A DNA stretch of 64,000 nt from CADCWK01 sp965218235 (GCA_965218235.1 OZ244595.1:1-64000); one strand, 5' to 3'. Positions 7,837 to 23,568 are shown, numbered from the stretch's first letter. Translations and numbers: made by a program. The notes: generated from the sequence alone by a model not told the origin.

Positions 7837-9078
7837 GTGAGCGTGACCCCGGTTCCCGTGCCGCCCTCCCCGATCGTCCCGCTGCGTCCTCGGGTTCGTT
7901 CCGTCACGTCGCGATCCAGCGGGGACCGGCCAACGCGGGTAGCGGTGATCGGGTCGACCGGCTCGGTCGGCGTCCAGGCGCTCGACGTTCTGTCCCGGAT
8001 GCCCGAACGGTTCTCCGTCAGCGCCCTGGTCGCCCACAGCCGGGCCGCGGAGCTCGCGAGACAGGCCCGTACCTTTCATCCCCGCCTGATCGGGATCGAC
8101 GGAGGGGTGGAGAGCCTCGGGGAACCGATCGCCGGGGCCGCCGACGTGATGACCTCGGCCGCGGCGATGATGGCGGCGGCCGCCGACCCCGAGATCGACC
8201 TGCTGATCGTCGCATCGTCCGGTCACGCCGCGATCGAACCGACGCTGGCCGCGCTGCAGGCCGGCAAGATCGTCGCCCTCGCCAACAAGGAAGCGATCGT
8301 CTGCGCCGGACCACTCGTCGTCGCCGCGGTGCGGGAGGGCGCCGGCGAGGTGCGCCCGGTTGACAGCGAGCACAGCGCCCTCTGGCAGAGCCTCGGCCAC
8401 AGCGACGGGCGCGACATCCGCCGGTTGATCCTGACGGCTTCCGGTGGCCCATTCCGGACGTCATCGCTGGCGGAGATGCGCAATGTAACCGCCGCCCAGG
8501 CTCTGGCCCACCCGACGTGGACGATGGGCGGCAAGATCACGATCGACTCGGCGACGCTCATCAACAAGGGGCTGGAGCTGATCGAGGCGCGCTGGCTGTT
8601 CGGCGTCGAGCCCGATCAGCTCGACGTGATCGTCCATCCGGAGAGCATCATCCACTCGCTGGTCGAGTTCGCCGATGCCAGCCAGATCGCCCAGCTCTCC
8701 CTGCCCGACATGCGCCTGCCAATCCAGTACGCCCTGACCTACCCAGACCACATCGCCTCGCCCTGCCACACGCTCTCGCTGGCCGAGGTCGGCCGGCTGA
8801 CCTTCGAGCGGCCCGACCACGATCGGTTCCCCGCGCTGCGCCTGGCCAGCGAGGTCATGCGGGCAGGCGACACCTACCCAACCGTGCTGAGTGCTGTCGA
8901 CGAGATCGCGGTCCACGCCTTTCTCGATGGGCGCCTGACCTTCATGGGAATCACCGATGCAATCGCGGCGGTCCTGGACCGTCACCAGCCCTCGGGCGAT
9001 CTGTCTATCGAATCGATCGCCGTCGCGGACAGCTGGGCGCGGCGGGAAGCCGAGAGACGGATCGCCGCTCGCGACTGA
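7837..9078 (+). CDS. dxr: 1-deoxy-D-xylulose 5-phosphate reductoisomerase
   Basis: Converts DXP to 2-C-methyl-D-erythritol 4-phosphate with NADPH, the committed step of the non-mevalonate isoprenoid pathway that feeds uppS and the polyprenyl synthase at 31 kb. Features: NADPH loop VAVIGSTGSVGVQAL (residues 35-50), ALANKEAIVCAG, the metal and substrate residues VDSEHSALWQ, and WTMGGKITIDSATLINKGLE. GTG 7837 has AAGGAG 7 nt upstream; the total of 413 residues includes a 30-residue N-terminal extension. rseP, which often follows dxr, is absent here. Confidence 0.97.
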   Translation: MSVTPVPVPPSPIVPLRPRVRSVTSRSSGDRPTRVAVIGSTGSVGVQALDVLSRMPERFSVSALVAHSRAAELARQARTFHPRLIGIDGGVESLGEPIAGAADVMTSAAAMMAAAADPEIDLLIVASSGHAAIEPTLAALQAGKIVALANKEAIVCAGPLVVAAVREGAGEVRPVDSEHSALWQSLGHSDGRDIRRLILTASGGPFRTSSLAEMRNVTAAQALAHPTWTMGGKITIDSATLINKGLELIEARWLFGVEPDQLDVIVHPESIIHSLVEFADASQIAQLSLPDMRLPIQYALTYPDHIASPCHTLSLAEVGRLTFERPDHDRFPALRLASEVMRAGDTYPTVLSAVDEIAVHAFLDGRLTFMGITDAIAAVLDRHQPSGDLSIESIAVADSWARREAERRIAARD

Positions 9079-9087
9079 TTCCCGACG

Positions 9088-9813
9088 TCAGGCCCAGGTC
9101 CGAGCGCCCCAGCTGGCGCGGCTGAGCGTCACCACCGCCACGGCCGCGGCACCGGCATCCCGCAGCACCGTCGCACAGGCCGCGACCGTCGAACCGGTGG
9201 TCAGCACATCATCGATCAGCACGATTGGCCGTCCCGCGACGAGATCGATGTCGGCGGCGAAGGCACCGGCGACATTGCCCATCCGTTCGACCGGATTCAA
9301 GCTGACCTGCTGGGCGGTCGCGCGCACGCGGCGGAGCGCCGTCGGCGAAAACGACATCGGCCAGGGTGCGGCCGCCGCCTGAGCGACGAGGAGCGACTGG
9401 TTGTAGCCCCGCTGGCGTTCACGCCGGCGATGGAGTGGTACCGGCACGATGAGCGCGGTCGGTTCGTCGGCCATCACCCCGGCGAGCAGCGGGGTCATGG
9501 CCTCGCCAAGATGCCTGACACGGGAGGTCTCCCCTTCATACTTGAGTCCGTGCACGGCCGCCGCCAGCCAGCCAGCGTGTGGACCGACTGAACGGGCCAC
9601 GGCGATCTCCGGCGGGATCGAAACGCAATTACACGAGCGACTCCCACAGCGAGCGCACCACGGCTCCTGCGCCAAGGGAAGCGCTGCGAGGCAATGGGAG
9701 CAGACCCACGCGCCTCGTTCCCGGCAACCGGAACAGGTGCGAGGCCAGATGATCTCCGGGATCTGGTTGAAGCCGGATCGCAGAACCTGTGCGAAGGGAG
9801 GACGCCTGCTCAC
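9088..9813 (-). CDS. ComF family phosphoribosyltransferase-like protein
   Basis: A ComF/GntX-type protein with an N-terminal zinc-ribbon (CSGCRERGAWVCSHC and CARCGSRSCNC) followed by a type I phosphoribosyltransferase fold ending in the PRPP-binding loop IVLIDDVLTTGSTV. Relatives act in DNA uptake (ComFC), where the exact biochemistry is not settled. GTG 9813 is the best start; the frame is open further upstream to 9921 but without family similarity. It is convergent with dxr, with only 9 nt between stop codons and no obvious terminator. Confidence 0.88.
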   Translation of the reverse strand: MSRRPPFAQVLRSGFNQIPEIIWPRTCSGCRERGAWVCSHCLAALPLAQEPWCARCGSRSCNCVSIPPEIAVARSVGPHAGWLAAAVHGLKYEGETSRVRHLGEAMTPLLAGVMADEPTALIVPVPLHRRRERQRGYNQSLLVAQAAAAPWPMSFSPTALRRVRATAQQVSLNPVERMGNVAGAFAADIDLVAGRPIVLIDDVLTTGSTVAACATVLRDAGAAAVAVVTLSRASWGARTWA

Positions 9814-9956
9814 CAGGTCTCTTCTCGATTCATGTTCGCCTCGCGGAAAGCATCTCTCGGAATGTCGACACGGACGTCGAACCCGGCCCCGACGACGAGC
9901 GCTGAAACCCGCTCGGGCCACCGTCTCGTTCCCGTCTCCCCGCTGGACCGGCTCGG

Positions 9957-9971
9957 TATACTTGCGTTATG
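9957..9971 (+). promoter_or_regulatory. -10 box placed for leaderless polB transcription
   Basis: TATACT at 9957-9962 is followed by six bases and then the polB ATG at 9969. A start site 7 nt after the -10 would be the A of the ATG. No ribosome-binding site precedes this ATG. The -35 region is not recognisable. Confidence 0.5.
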
Positions 9972-12218
9972 ACGACGCTCACCGCAAAACCCGACGACAG
10001 TGCTGACTCGTTCGATGATATCCGACGCGAGCGGCTGCTGTACGGCCACGATCCGCTACCCCGGATCGTCAGCGTCGAGCGGGCTGGCGAGGACCGAATG
10101 GTCCTCTACCGGATCGACAGCGAGGGGAACCGCACCGCCGAGTTCGACCGCTTCCGACCGTGGCTTCTCGCCACAAGGGCCGAGCCCTGGGCTGCGATCC
10201 GGCCCGAGCCGACGATTAGCCGCCTGGCCGGCGCGCATGACTACCAGTATCTGATCGAGTTCGACAGCTGGCGCGTCCATCGCGACGCCGTGGCCGCGGG
10301 CAAGCAGACCGCTGAGCCGTACTTCCGGATGCGCTCCGCGGTCGAGCAATACCTCGTCCTCTCTGGACGGACGCTGTTCCGCGAGATGGACTACACCGAC
10401 CTGCGCCGGGTCCAGATCGACATCGAGACACTCGGCCTCGACCCGACCGCCGAAGATGCTGCGGTGATCGCGGTCGTCGTGCGGACATCTGACGACGACG
10501 AGACTTTCCTCATCAACGAGGGGTCGGAACTGGACCTGCTCAACCGGCTGTCCGAGTGGATCCTGAGTCACGATCCTGACGTGATCGAAGGGCACAATGT
10601 CTTCAACTTCGACCTGCCCTACCTGGCGAAACGGGCCGAGCGGGCCGGAACCGCCCTGAACTGGGGGCGCAATGGCTCTCCAATCCTCGTCCTGGAGGGC
10701 ACTTCCCGGTTCAAGGTAGCGGCGCTGAGCCTGCCATTCACCTATGTCCACGTCCATGGTCGGCATATCGTCGACACGTATCAGCAGATTCAGCGCTACG
10801 ACATCGGCGGCAAGCTCGGCAGCTACGCGCTGAAGAAGGTGATGGCGGCCCTCTTCCCGGAACAGGAGCGGGATATCATCCCCGGTGAGGACATCCGCGG
10901 CGTCTGGGAACGCGGCGAGATCGCCCGGCTGGAGGCCTACAACCTGGCCGATGCCCGCGATGTGGATACGCTGTCACGGCTCACGATGCCGACCGAGTTC
11001 TACCAGACCCAGATCGTTCCCCGGTCGTTTCAGAGCGTCGCGACGGGTGGGACCGGCGAGAAGATCAACGACCTGATGGTGCGGGCGTACCTCGCCGACC
11101 GGCACAGCGTCCCCCGGGCGGCGACAGCGGTTCCCTATCCGGGGGGACACGCCGAACTGATCCGCAGCGGCGCGTTCTCTCCGGTCGTGAAGTGCGATGT
11201 CGAAAGCCTGTACCCCTCGATCATGTTATCGGAAGCCATCGCCGCGAAATCGGACCACCTCAACGCGGCCTTACCGATGCTGCGTGAGCTGACCCAGCGC
11301 CGCCTCGACGCGAAGGCCAGAGTTCGGACCGCCCCACCGGCGGAGCGGAGCGTCTGGAACGGGCTGCAGGGCTCCTTCAAGGTGCTCATCAATTCATTCT
11401 ATGGCTATCTCGGCTACGGGGGAGGGCTCTTCAACGATTTCGATGCCGCCACCCGCGTGACACTCGCCGGACAGGACATCATCAAGCAGGTCGTCGCGAA
11501 CCTCGAGTCCACCGGAGCCATCCCAATCGAAGTCGATACCGACGGCGTCTACTTCGTCCCGCCCCCCGGCATCCAGGGTGAGGACGCCGAGACGCAGTAC
11601 GTCGTCGAACTGGGCAAGACCCTGCCCGACGGAATTCGTCTCGCCCATGATGGTTCATACGACGGGATGCTGTCGCTGAAACTGAAGAACTACGCCCTGC
11701 TGGAGCAGGACGGCTCGCTGACGATGCGAGGGTCCTCGCTCCGCAGCCGGCAACTCGAGCGCTGCTTTCGCGACTTCCTCCAAGCGTCCGCCGCCTCGTT
11801 CATCCAGAAGGAGAACGAGGAGGTCCGGGTCGCATACTTCGCCCTCGCCGAGCAAATCCGGGGACGTCATCTGCCAGTCAGCGCGTTCAGCCAGTGGCGA
11901 ATGCTCAACGCGGAAACCATCGCCAAAGCGCCGCGATTGCGCCAGCTGCTGGACGACAATCAGGTGGCCGTCCGGACCGGTGAGCGCGTCGAGCTCTATG
12001 AGCGACAGGACGGGCAACTAGGACTCGTCGACAACTACGCCGACGACGAAAGCACCGTCTATCTGCTGCGCCGGCTGCGTGATTCAGCCGAACGCTTCCG
12101 CCCACTGTTCCCTGAGTCCAGCGCGTTCGACGCCTTCTTCCCGGCGATCTCGGCCCGGACGAACCTCGCGGCGGCCAGGGAACAGGAAGCGTCACAACAG
12201 CTGTCAATGTTCGGTTGA
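9969..12218 (+). CDS. Family B DNA polymerase with 3'-5' exonuclease domain
   Basis: A DNA-dependent DNA polymerase of family B (749 residues), the family of E. coli Pol II and archaeal PolB, probably accessory to the replicative PolC/DnaE. Exonuclease motifs: Exo I IDIETLG (about 150), Exo II GHNVFNFDLPYL (about 208), Exo III YNLADARD (about 324). Polymerase motifs: A DVESLYPSI (about 411), B KVLINSFYGYLGY (about 471), C VDTDGVYF (about 522). Motif C has DTDG where most relatives have DTDS. Both metal-binding aspartates and the exonuclease acids are present, so the enzyme should be active. It starts right after a TATACT box without a ribosome-binding site. Confidence 0.93.
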   Translation: MTTLTAKPDDSADSFDDIRRERLLYGHDPLPRIVSVERAGEDRMVLYRIDSEGNRTAEFDRFRPWLLATRAEPWAAIRPEPTISRLAGAHDYQYLIEFDSWRVHRDAVAAGKQTAEPYFRMRSAVEQYLVLSGRTLFREMDYTDLRRVQIDIETLGLDPTAEDAAVIAVVVRTSDDDETFLINEGSELDLLNRLSEWILSHDPDVIEGHNVFNFDLPYLAKRAERAGTALNWGRNGSPILVLEGTSRFKVAALSLPFTYVHVHGRHIVDTYQQIQRYDIGGKLGSYALKKVMAALFPEQERDIIPGEDIRGVWERGEIARLEAYNLADARDVDTLSRLTMPTEFYQTQIVPRSFQSVATGGTGEKINDLMVRAYLADRHSVPRAATAVPYPGGHAELIRSGAFSPVVKCDVESLYPSIMLSEAIAAKSDHLNAALPMLRELTQRRLDAKARVRTAPPAERSVWNGLQGSFKVLINSFYGYLGYGGGLFNDFDAATRVTLAGQDIIKQVVANLESTGAIPIEVDTDGVYFVPPPGIQGEDAETQYVVELGKTLPDGIRLAHDGSYDGMLSLKLKNYALLEQDGSLTMRGSSLRSRQLERCFRDFLQASAASFIQKENEEVRVAYFALAEQIRGRHLPVSAFSQWRMLNAETIAKAPRLRQLLDDNQVAVRTGERVELYERQDGQLGLVDNYADDESTVYLLRRLRDSAERFRPLFPESSAFDAFFPAISARTNLAAAREQEASQQLSMFG

Positions 12219-12272
12219 GCGTCGACACTGGGCAGACAGGAACCAATACCCAGCGCGCGATGCACCGTCATT

Positions 12273-12321
12273 AACCACAGAACACCCGGTCCTCGTTTTG
12301 AGGACCGGGTGTTCTGTGGTT
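12273..12321. terminator. 22-bp bidirectional hairpin between polB and the rRNA operon
   Basis: The 22 nt at 12273-12294 are the exact reverse complement of 12300-12321, with loop GTTTT. It lies between the ends of polB (+) and the tRNA/rRNA operon (-), so it can stop both. No U-tract follows on either strand. The core ACAGAAC-N2-CCCGG recurs in the hairpin after the sigma factor (54860-54908). Confidence 0.8.
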
Positions 12322-12333
12322 GCCGTGATACGC

Positions 12334-12408
12334 TGGTTGCGGGGGAGGGATTCGAACCCCCGACCTTTGGGTTATGAGCCCAACGAGCTGCCACTGCTCC
12401 ACCCCGCG
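12334..12408 (-). tRNA. Initiator tRNA-fMet (CAU), CCA encoded
   Basis: A 75-nt cloverleaf with anticodon CAU. It shows the initiator hallmarks: an unpaired C1-A72 at the top of the acceptor stem (CGCGGGG against CCCCGCA) and three consecutive G-C pairs closing the anticodon loop (GGG-CTCATAA-CCC). The T-loop is TTCGAAT. The discriminator base A and CCA are encoded. It lies about 116 nt beyond 5S on the same strand and is probably the last gene of the rRNA transcript. Confidence 0.95.
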
Positions 12409-12523
12409 CCAGGACCCGTCGCGACGGACCATGTCTCGTGCCGATGACCAATGGTGCTGTGCCATCCCCGCCACTCCCTGCCCGGATCCGGCCGCGGGGT
12501 GGCAACCGACCAGACGGGACGGG

Positions 12524-12651
12524 GGGATGCTCGCGGTGGCCTCGCCTCCCAGGCAGTCGCCCACCAAGTACTCTCCGGCGCTGCGCTGGGTCACGACCGG
12601 GTTCGGGATGGGACCGGGTGGATCCAGCGCGCTCTCGACCACGAACATCCC
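12524..12651 (-). rRNA. 5S ribosomal RNA
   Basis: Contains the universally conserved 5S block CCACCCGGTCCCATCCCGAA in the right position. Its ends (GGGATGTTCG at 12651-12642 and CGAGCATCCC at 12533-12524) pair to form helix I. These boundaries give about 128 nt, slightly long for 5S, so the mature ends may lie a few bases inside. Confidence 0.9.
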
Positions 12652-12745
12652 TCCGCCTCGTCCAGTGCGGAGCACCTGACGGGAACGGCGAATTCTTCGA
12701 TCACATCGACCTGTTGATGATGGGCATGCCGGCGTAGGACTGGCT

Positions 12746-12775
12746 CCGAGCGACCGCGCGGCCACGATGAATGTC
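12746..12775 (-). other. 23S processing stem, 3' half
   Basis: 30 nt just beyond the 23S 3' end that pair with 15845-15875 just before the 23S 5' end: two perfect 15-bp arms separated by a single-base bulge (15860). This is the expected form of the RNase III substrate that releases pre-23S rRNA. Confidence 0.85.
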
Positions 12776-12784
12776 ATGGTGAGG

Positions 12785-15838
<3,054 letters not shown>

Positions 15839-15844
15839 GCCCTC

Positions 15845-15875
15845 GACATTCATCGTGGCACGCGCGGTCGCTCGG
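15845..15875 (-). other. 23S processing stem, 5' half
   Basis: Pairs with 12746-12775 across the whole 23S gene (15 bp, a one-base bulge at 15860, then 15 bp). Confidence 0.85.
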
Positions 15876-15997
15876 CGCTGTCGCGCTCTGCTCTCACGCG
15901 CCCACATCAGGTCAGGTCGACCTGTGCGCATATTGAACTGTCAATGTCCCTAGACATCAAAAATCGGCGCGTTCGGAACCCGGTTAGGGCCCGCGTC

Positions 15998-16019
15998 GCG
16001 CCGAAGACGGAGCAAGAGG
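15998..16019 (-). other. 16S processing stem, 3' half
   Basis: 22 nt exactly complementary to 17945-17966 in the 16S leader, so that the whole 16S gene is looped out of a perfect 22-bp stem. One further base pair and then three more after a mismatch extend it outward. Confidence 0.88.
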
Positions 16020-16308
16020 GGGGTGGGCCGCGTCGCGATCGTCCGGCCGGGGGGTCACACCAGGACCCCACGAGCCGCTGCCGTGTCCGTCTGTTGGGTC
16101 CTCGCGGACCCAGGGACATCTCCCGTGCTCCCCCGTGGCGGATGACCGGCTCCCGTGCGCGTGTCGCCACCCGCACCCCACCGCTCCGCTCGTCCAGGTC
16201 CCACACCAGCTCCGCCAGCGCCCCGTTGCCGGGACCCTGCCGGTCGACATCCCCTTGACCATGAGCTGCGTCGCTGCCACCGGTCGCCCGGCCCAGCGCG
16301 ACATCCCT

Positions 16309-17827
<1,519 letters not shown>

Positions 17828-17944
17828 CAGGAGCGTTCGCCGACCCCCACCCCCAACGGCTTCCCGCCGGGCCGTGGGCGTCGCCTCGCTCGGACCGTGG
17901 GTCACCCGCAGGCCACCCTCAGTCCCATCGCCCCGCGTCCACGT

Positions 17945-17966
17945 CCTCTTGCTCCGTCTTCGGCGC
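17945..17966 (-). other. 16S processing stem, 5' half
   Basis: The 22-nt partner of 15998-16019, about 120 nt upstream of mature 16S. Confidence 0.88.
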
Positions 17967-18159
17967 GCCGCTGGTCACCACCGCACTGCCTGTCACCAGA
18001 CACCCGTCGTGACCCCTATCGCCAACCTGTCAATGTCTGGACCCCAGTCCCTAAGGATTGGTTGTCCCGGGCGACCTCGTCACGGCGCTTTGCAGCGCTC
18101 GCTTCCGGTCTCAACCCGCTCCCCGTTGCCGGGTGCCGCTGCGTCTCCGCAGCTCAGAG

Positions 18160-18188
18160 AGTGTAGGTCCGCCGCCGTCCGGTGTCAA
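18160..18188 (-). promoter_or_regulatory. rRNA promoter P1
   Basis: On the minus strand: TTGACA (18188-18183), exactly 17 nt, then TACACT (18165-18160). A short palindrome, GAGCC-AAAA-GGCTC (18203-18190), abuts the -35. Predicted start near 18153 gives a 325-nt leader before 16S. Confidence 0.88.
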
Positions 18189-18344
18189 GGAGCCTTTTGG
18201 CTCAGAATTCCCGGTTCGACCGGCCTCCCAGGGCCCTCAGCCCCTGCCAGCACCGGGTCCCCCCCCACTGACCCAGCGCCCGTTTCGGTTGCCCGTCCGG
18301 GTCGCCGCCGCCCCGAGTCCGCGTCGCGTCCGCAGGGCTCACGG

Positions 18345-18373
18345 AGTCTAGGATCCCGCCTCCGCACTGTCAA
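18345..18373 (-). promoter_or_regulatory. rRNA promoter P2
   Basis: On the minus strand: TTGACA (18373-18368), 17 nt, TAGACT (18350-18345), 185 nt upstream of P1. It shares flanking sequence with P1 (CCTTGACA before, and GAGC then TGCGGA after the -10), so the two look like a duplicated module. An inverted repeat CGTGAA/TTCACG (18400-18379) again sits just upstream of the -35. Confidence 0.85.
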
Positions 18374-18597
18374 GGAATCGTGAAGCTCTTCGATTTCACG
18401 TTGACCACTCCGCCACCTCTTGACCAGCCCGTTATCGGCGTTTCGCGGCGCTCCAATCTTGCGTATTTCGGTCGATCCGTCGCGCCGAACCTGGAGTTCG
18501 TGACTCTGCGCCAATATCACGGGCCGTGACCTATGATGGCGCGCATAGGAATACGTCGTTCAGAGCAACCGTTTGATCCGAAAGGCAAGGACTCGCA

Positions 18598-19377
18598 ATG
18601 ATCGCACCTGGAGCTTCCGGCCCCTATCGGCCGGTGATCGGGATTCCGGCTGATTTCGCGCCGGCACCGGATACGACAATCAGCCACCCTCGATGGCAAT
18701 TGAACGAAACCTACGTTGATGCCGTCCATGACGCGGGGGGACTCCCATTGATCCTGCCGGTGCTGCCAGACCAGACCGACCAACTCATGGGTCTCCTCGA
18801 TGGCGTCATCCTCAGCGGCGGGGGCGACATCCACCCCAGTCGCTTCAACCGTCCGCTCCACCCGTTGACGGACGGGATCTCCAAGGAGCGCGATGAGCTT
18901 GAGCTCCGGATGTTCGACGCAGCGCGGGCGCGATCGATCCCCATTCTCGGCATCTGCCGGGGTCTGCAACTCGTCAACGTGGCGATGGGTGGGACGTTGA
19001 TCCAGGACATCCCGGACGAGCGGCCGGCATCCTCGCAGCATCGCCAGCACCTGGATGGCCTCGCCCGGGACGACGTCTCCCATCCGGTCGACCTCCTGCC
19101 GGAGAGCCAGCTCGCCCGGATCTACCGCGAGACGCGGATCATGACCAACACCTACCATCATCAGGCCATCGACGACCTGGCCGAGGGCTTGACCATCACC
19201 GGGTGGGCCGAAGACGGCACGGTCGAGAGCGTCGAGACCGCTGGAAACCCGTTCCTCCTCGCAGTCCAGTGGCACCCGGAGACCCTCTATCAACGTCATA
19301 CCGAGCACGCCCGAATCTTCACCGCATTCATGGAGGCCGCGAGGCTCGGCCGCGTCGAGTCAGCCACCAACCGATAG
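18598..19377 (+). CDS. Gamma-glutamyl-gamma-aminobutyrate hydrolase family protein (peptidase C26)
   Basis: A class I glutamine-amidotransferase fold hydrolase of the PuuD type, which cleaves gamma-glutamyl amides such as gamma-glutamyl-GABA. The nucleophile elbow is GICRGLQLVNVAMGG (Cys near residue 120), preceded by GVILSGGGDIHP. The His-Glu of the triad are in AVQWHPE near residue 225, and the late histidine cluster NTYHHQAI is present. It has 259 residues, normal. ATG 18598 follows AAGGCAAGGA. No polyamine pathway partner is nearby, so the exact substrate is open. It is convergent with lon. Confidence 0.9.
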   Translation: MIAPGASGPYRPVIGIPADFAPAPDTTISHPRWQLNETYVDAVHDAGGLPLILPVLPDQTDQLMGLLDGVILSGGGDIHPSRFNRPLHPLTDGISKERDELELRMFDAARARSIPILGICRGLQLVNVAMGGTLIQDIPDERPASSQHRQHLDGLARDDVSHPVDLLPESQLARIYRETRIMTNTYHHQAIDDLAEGLTITGWAEDGTVESVETAGNPFLLAVQWHPETLYQRHTEHARIFTAFMEAARLGRVESATNR

Positions 19378-19457
19378 CGATTGACACGACTCCTTCGGCG
19401 CCCGCCGGAAGCTCGGGATCCCGCCATCCCGCCCGTCCGTCCAAACAGACAGCACGA

Positions 19458-19491
19458 CGAAGCGGCCAGCGATTGCTCGCCGGCCGCTTCG
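19458..19491. terminator. Hairpin between the C26 hydrolase and lon
   Basis: CGAAGCGGCC (19458-19467) pairs with GGCCGCTTCG (19482-19491). It lies between two convergent genes and could serve both. No U-tract. Confidence 0.7.
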
Positions 19492-19517
19492 CGCTTCACA
19501 ATGATGGTACCGGAAAC

Positions 19518-22136
<2,619 letters not shown>

Positions 22137-22477
22137 CGTCTCTCTGTCCCTGATGTGAGTCGGTTCGAAGCGGGTCGCTGGGTTCGACGACCGTCGGTTG
22201 CCAAGAGATGTCCCGCTCGGGATGTTCCTGACTGAACCAGTCCCGCAGCATCTGCCATGTCTGTCGCTTTTCCGGTGCCATTGCTCGACCCGCTTCGGGT
22301 CGTTGTCTGGTCCTGGAGGCAACGGGAGAATTTTACACTATCCAACAGAAAGTTGCCACGAGTCGTGTCAAACAATCGGAGCAGTTCGCGACACAACGCT
22401 GTCTCGCCAACCGGCACGCTCACAGCGCGACCCGGCAGTGAGGCTGGCCTTCGAAACCGCGTGGCTGCCGGGTCGCG
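22137..22477. other. Intergenic region between lon and the sugar transporter
   Basis: 341 nt between the lon start and the stop of the last permease gene; both are on the minus strand. It should contain the lon promoter. A TTGACA on the minus strand (22371-22366) has no -10 at acceptable spacing. No gene or known operator was found. Confidence 0.5.
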
Positions 22478-23515
22478 CTAGTGGCGCCGGCCGATGCCGA
22501 CGAGACGGGCCTGCAGCGTCACGACCACCAGCAGGAAGAGCCCCCGGATGACCTGCTGCCAGTACGGGTTGAGACTGGCGGCGCCGAGCAGGTTGATGAT
22601 GAACCCGAGCAGGAGCACGCCGATCAGGGTCGAGGAGACCGAGCCGAGACCACCGGTCAGGAGGGTGCCGCCGACGACGACCGCGGCGATCGCGCTGAGT
22701 TCCCAGCCGATCGCCTCGTTCGGGTTACCGGCGAAGGTCTGCGCGGCGAGGATCGCTCCGGCCAGTCCGGCCAGCGAGCCCGAGAGGACGTACACGAGGA
22801 TCTTCGTCCGGACGACGGGCACTCCGGCCAGCCTCGACGCCTCCTCGTTGCCACCGATCGCCAGTACCGATCGGCCGAACCGGGTGAAGTTGAGCAGAAG
22901 CGAACCGAGAATGAAGGCGACGATCACGATCAGGACCGGCAGCGTGACCGTGACACCATAGGTCTCGTTTCGGACATCGAACGTCAGCGCGAAGATCTCG
23001 CGGCCGTTGAGCTCGATGAATCCGTTCGTGAAGGCCGACGTGTCGAGTTGCGCGACGGCGTTGTCGGCCAGCCGCAGCGCCAGCCCACGCCCGGCGAGCA
23101 GCGTCGCCAGGGTCACGATGAATGGCTGGATCCCGAAGATCGCGATGATGACGCCGTTGAACAACCCGACGGCGGCACCGACCAGCACCGCGGCGATGAC
23201 CGCGACCCACGGTCCGTCCCCACTGAAGTCAGCGGCGATGACGCTGGCGAGGACGGCGACGGAGCCAACCGAGAGGTCGATGCCGCCGGTCATGATGACG
23301 AAGGTCATGCCGAGGGCGAGGAGGGCGATCATCGAGTTGAAGCGGAGGAGGTTCGTGACGTTGAACTCGCCGAGGAAGCCCTTGTCCCCATAGAAGTACT
23401 GCCCAAGCACGAGCGTCAGAATCAGCGCCACCAGCGCGCCCTGCCGCTGGATCACCGTCGCGAGCTGGAGACGCCGGTCCGATCTAGCTGGTGCGCTCTC
23501 GACCAGTGTCGCCAT
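22478..23515 (-). CDS. Sugar ABC transporter permease (RbsC type), second permease
   Basis: A membrane subunit of a ribose/xylose-class ABC importer, 345 residues with 8-10 hydrophobic helices. Family segments: MTGGIDLSVGSVAVLASVIAA (about 75-95), GNEEASRLAGVPVVRTKILVY, and the late VGGTLLTGGLGS loop. ATG 23515 has a strong GGGGGGA 8 nt upstream. It is the last gene of the four-gene operon and 53 nt beyond its paralogue, suggesting a heteromeric permease. Confidence 0.93.
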   Translation of the reverse strand: MATLVESAPARSDRRLQLATVIQRQGALVALILTLVLGQYFYGDKGFLGEFNVTNLLRFNSMIALLALGMTFVIMTGGIDLSVGSVAVLASVIAADFSGDGPWVAVIAAVLVGAAVGLFNGVIIAIFGIQPFIVTLATLLAGRGLALRLADNAVAQLDTSAFTNGFIELNGREIFALTFDVRNETYGVTVTLPVLIVIVAFILGSLLLNFTRFGRSVLAIGGNEEASRLAGVPVVRTKILVYVLSGSLAGLAGAILAAQTFAGNPNEAIGWELSAIAAVVVGGTLLTGGLGSVSSTLIGVLLLGFIINLLGAASLNPYWQQVIRGLFLLVVVTLQARLVGIGRRH

Positions 23516-23568
23516 GACGGTTCCCCCCTTCAACACGCTCTCAGAGACCGCTCAACCGCGTCCGACGT

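Larger units (their letters stand above)
15839..16308 (-). other. 16S-23S spacer without tRNA genes
   Basis: 470 nt. No tRNA T-loop or cloverleaf is present on either strand, so the common Ile/Ala tRNAs are missing. It holds the 3' half of the 16S processing stem (15998-16019), the 5' half of the 23S stem (15845-15875), and the sequence GACATTGACAG (15948-15938 on the minus strand). That last sequence also occurs in the 16S leader at 18037-18027 and resembles a boxA-type antitermination element. Confidence 0.85.

Noticed and set aside
15839..16308. tRNA-Ile/Ala in the 16S-23S spacer
   Set aside because: Checked for T-loop and anticodon patterns on both strands; none found.
22137..22400. CIRCE, HspR or sigma-32 type heat-shock element before lon
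   Set aside because: No TTAGCACTC/GAGTGCTAA, CTTGAGT or sigma-32 pattern present; the TTGACA there has no -10 at workable spacing.
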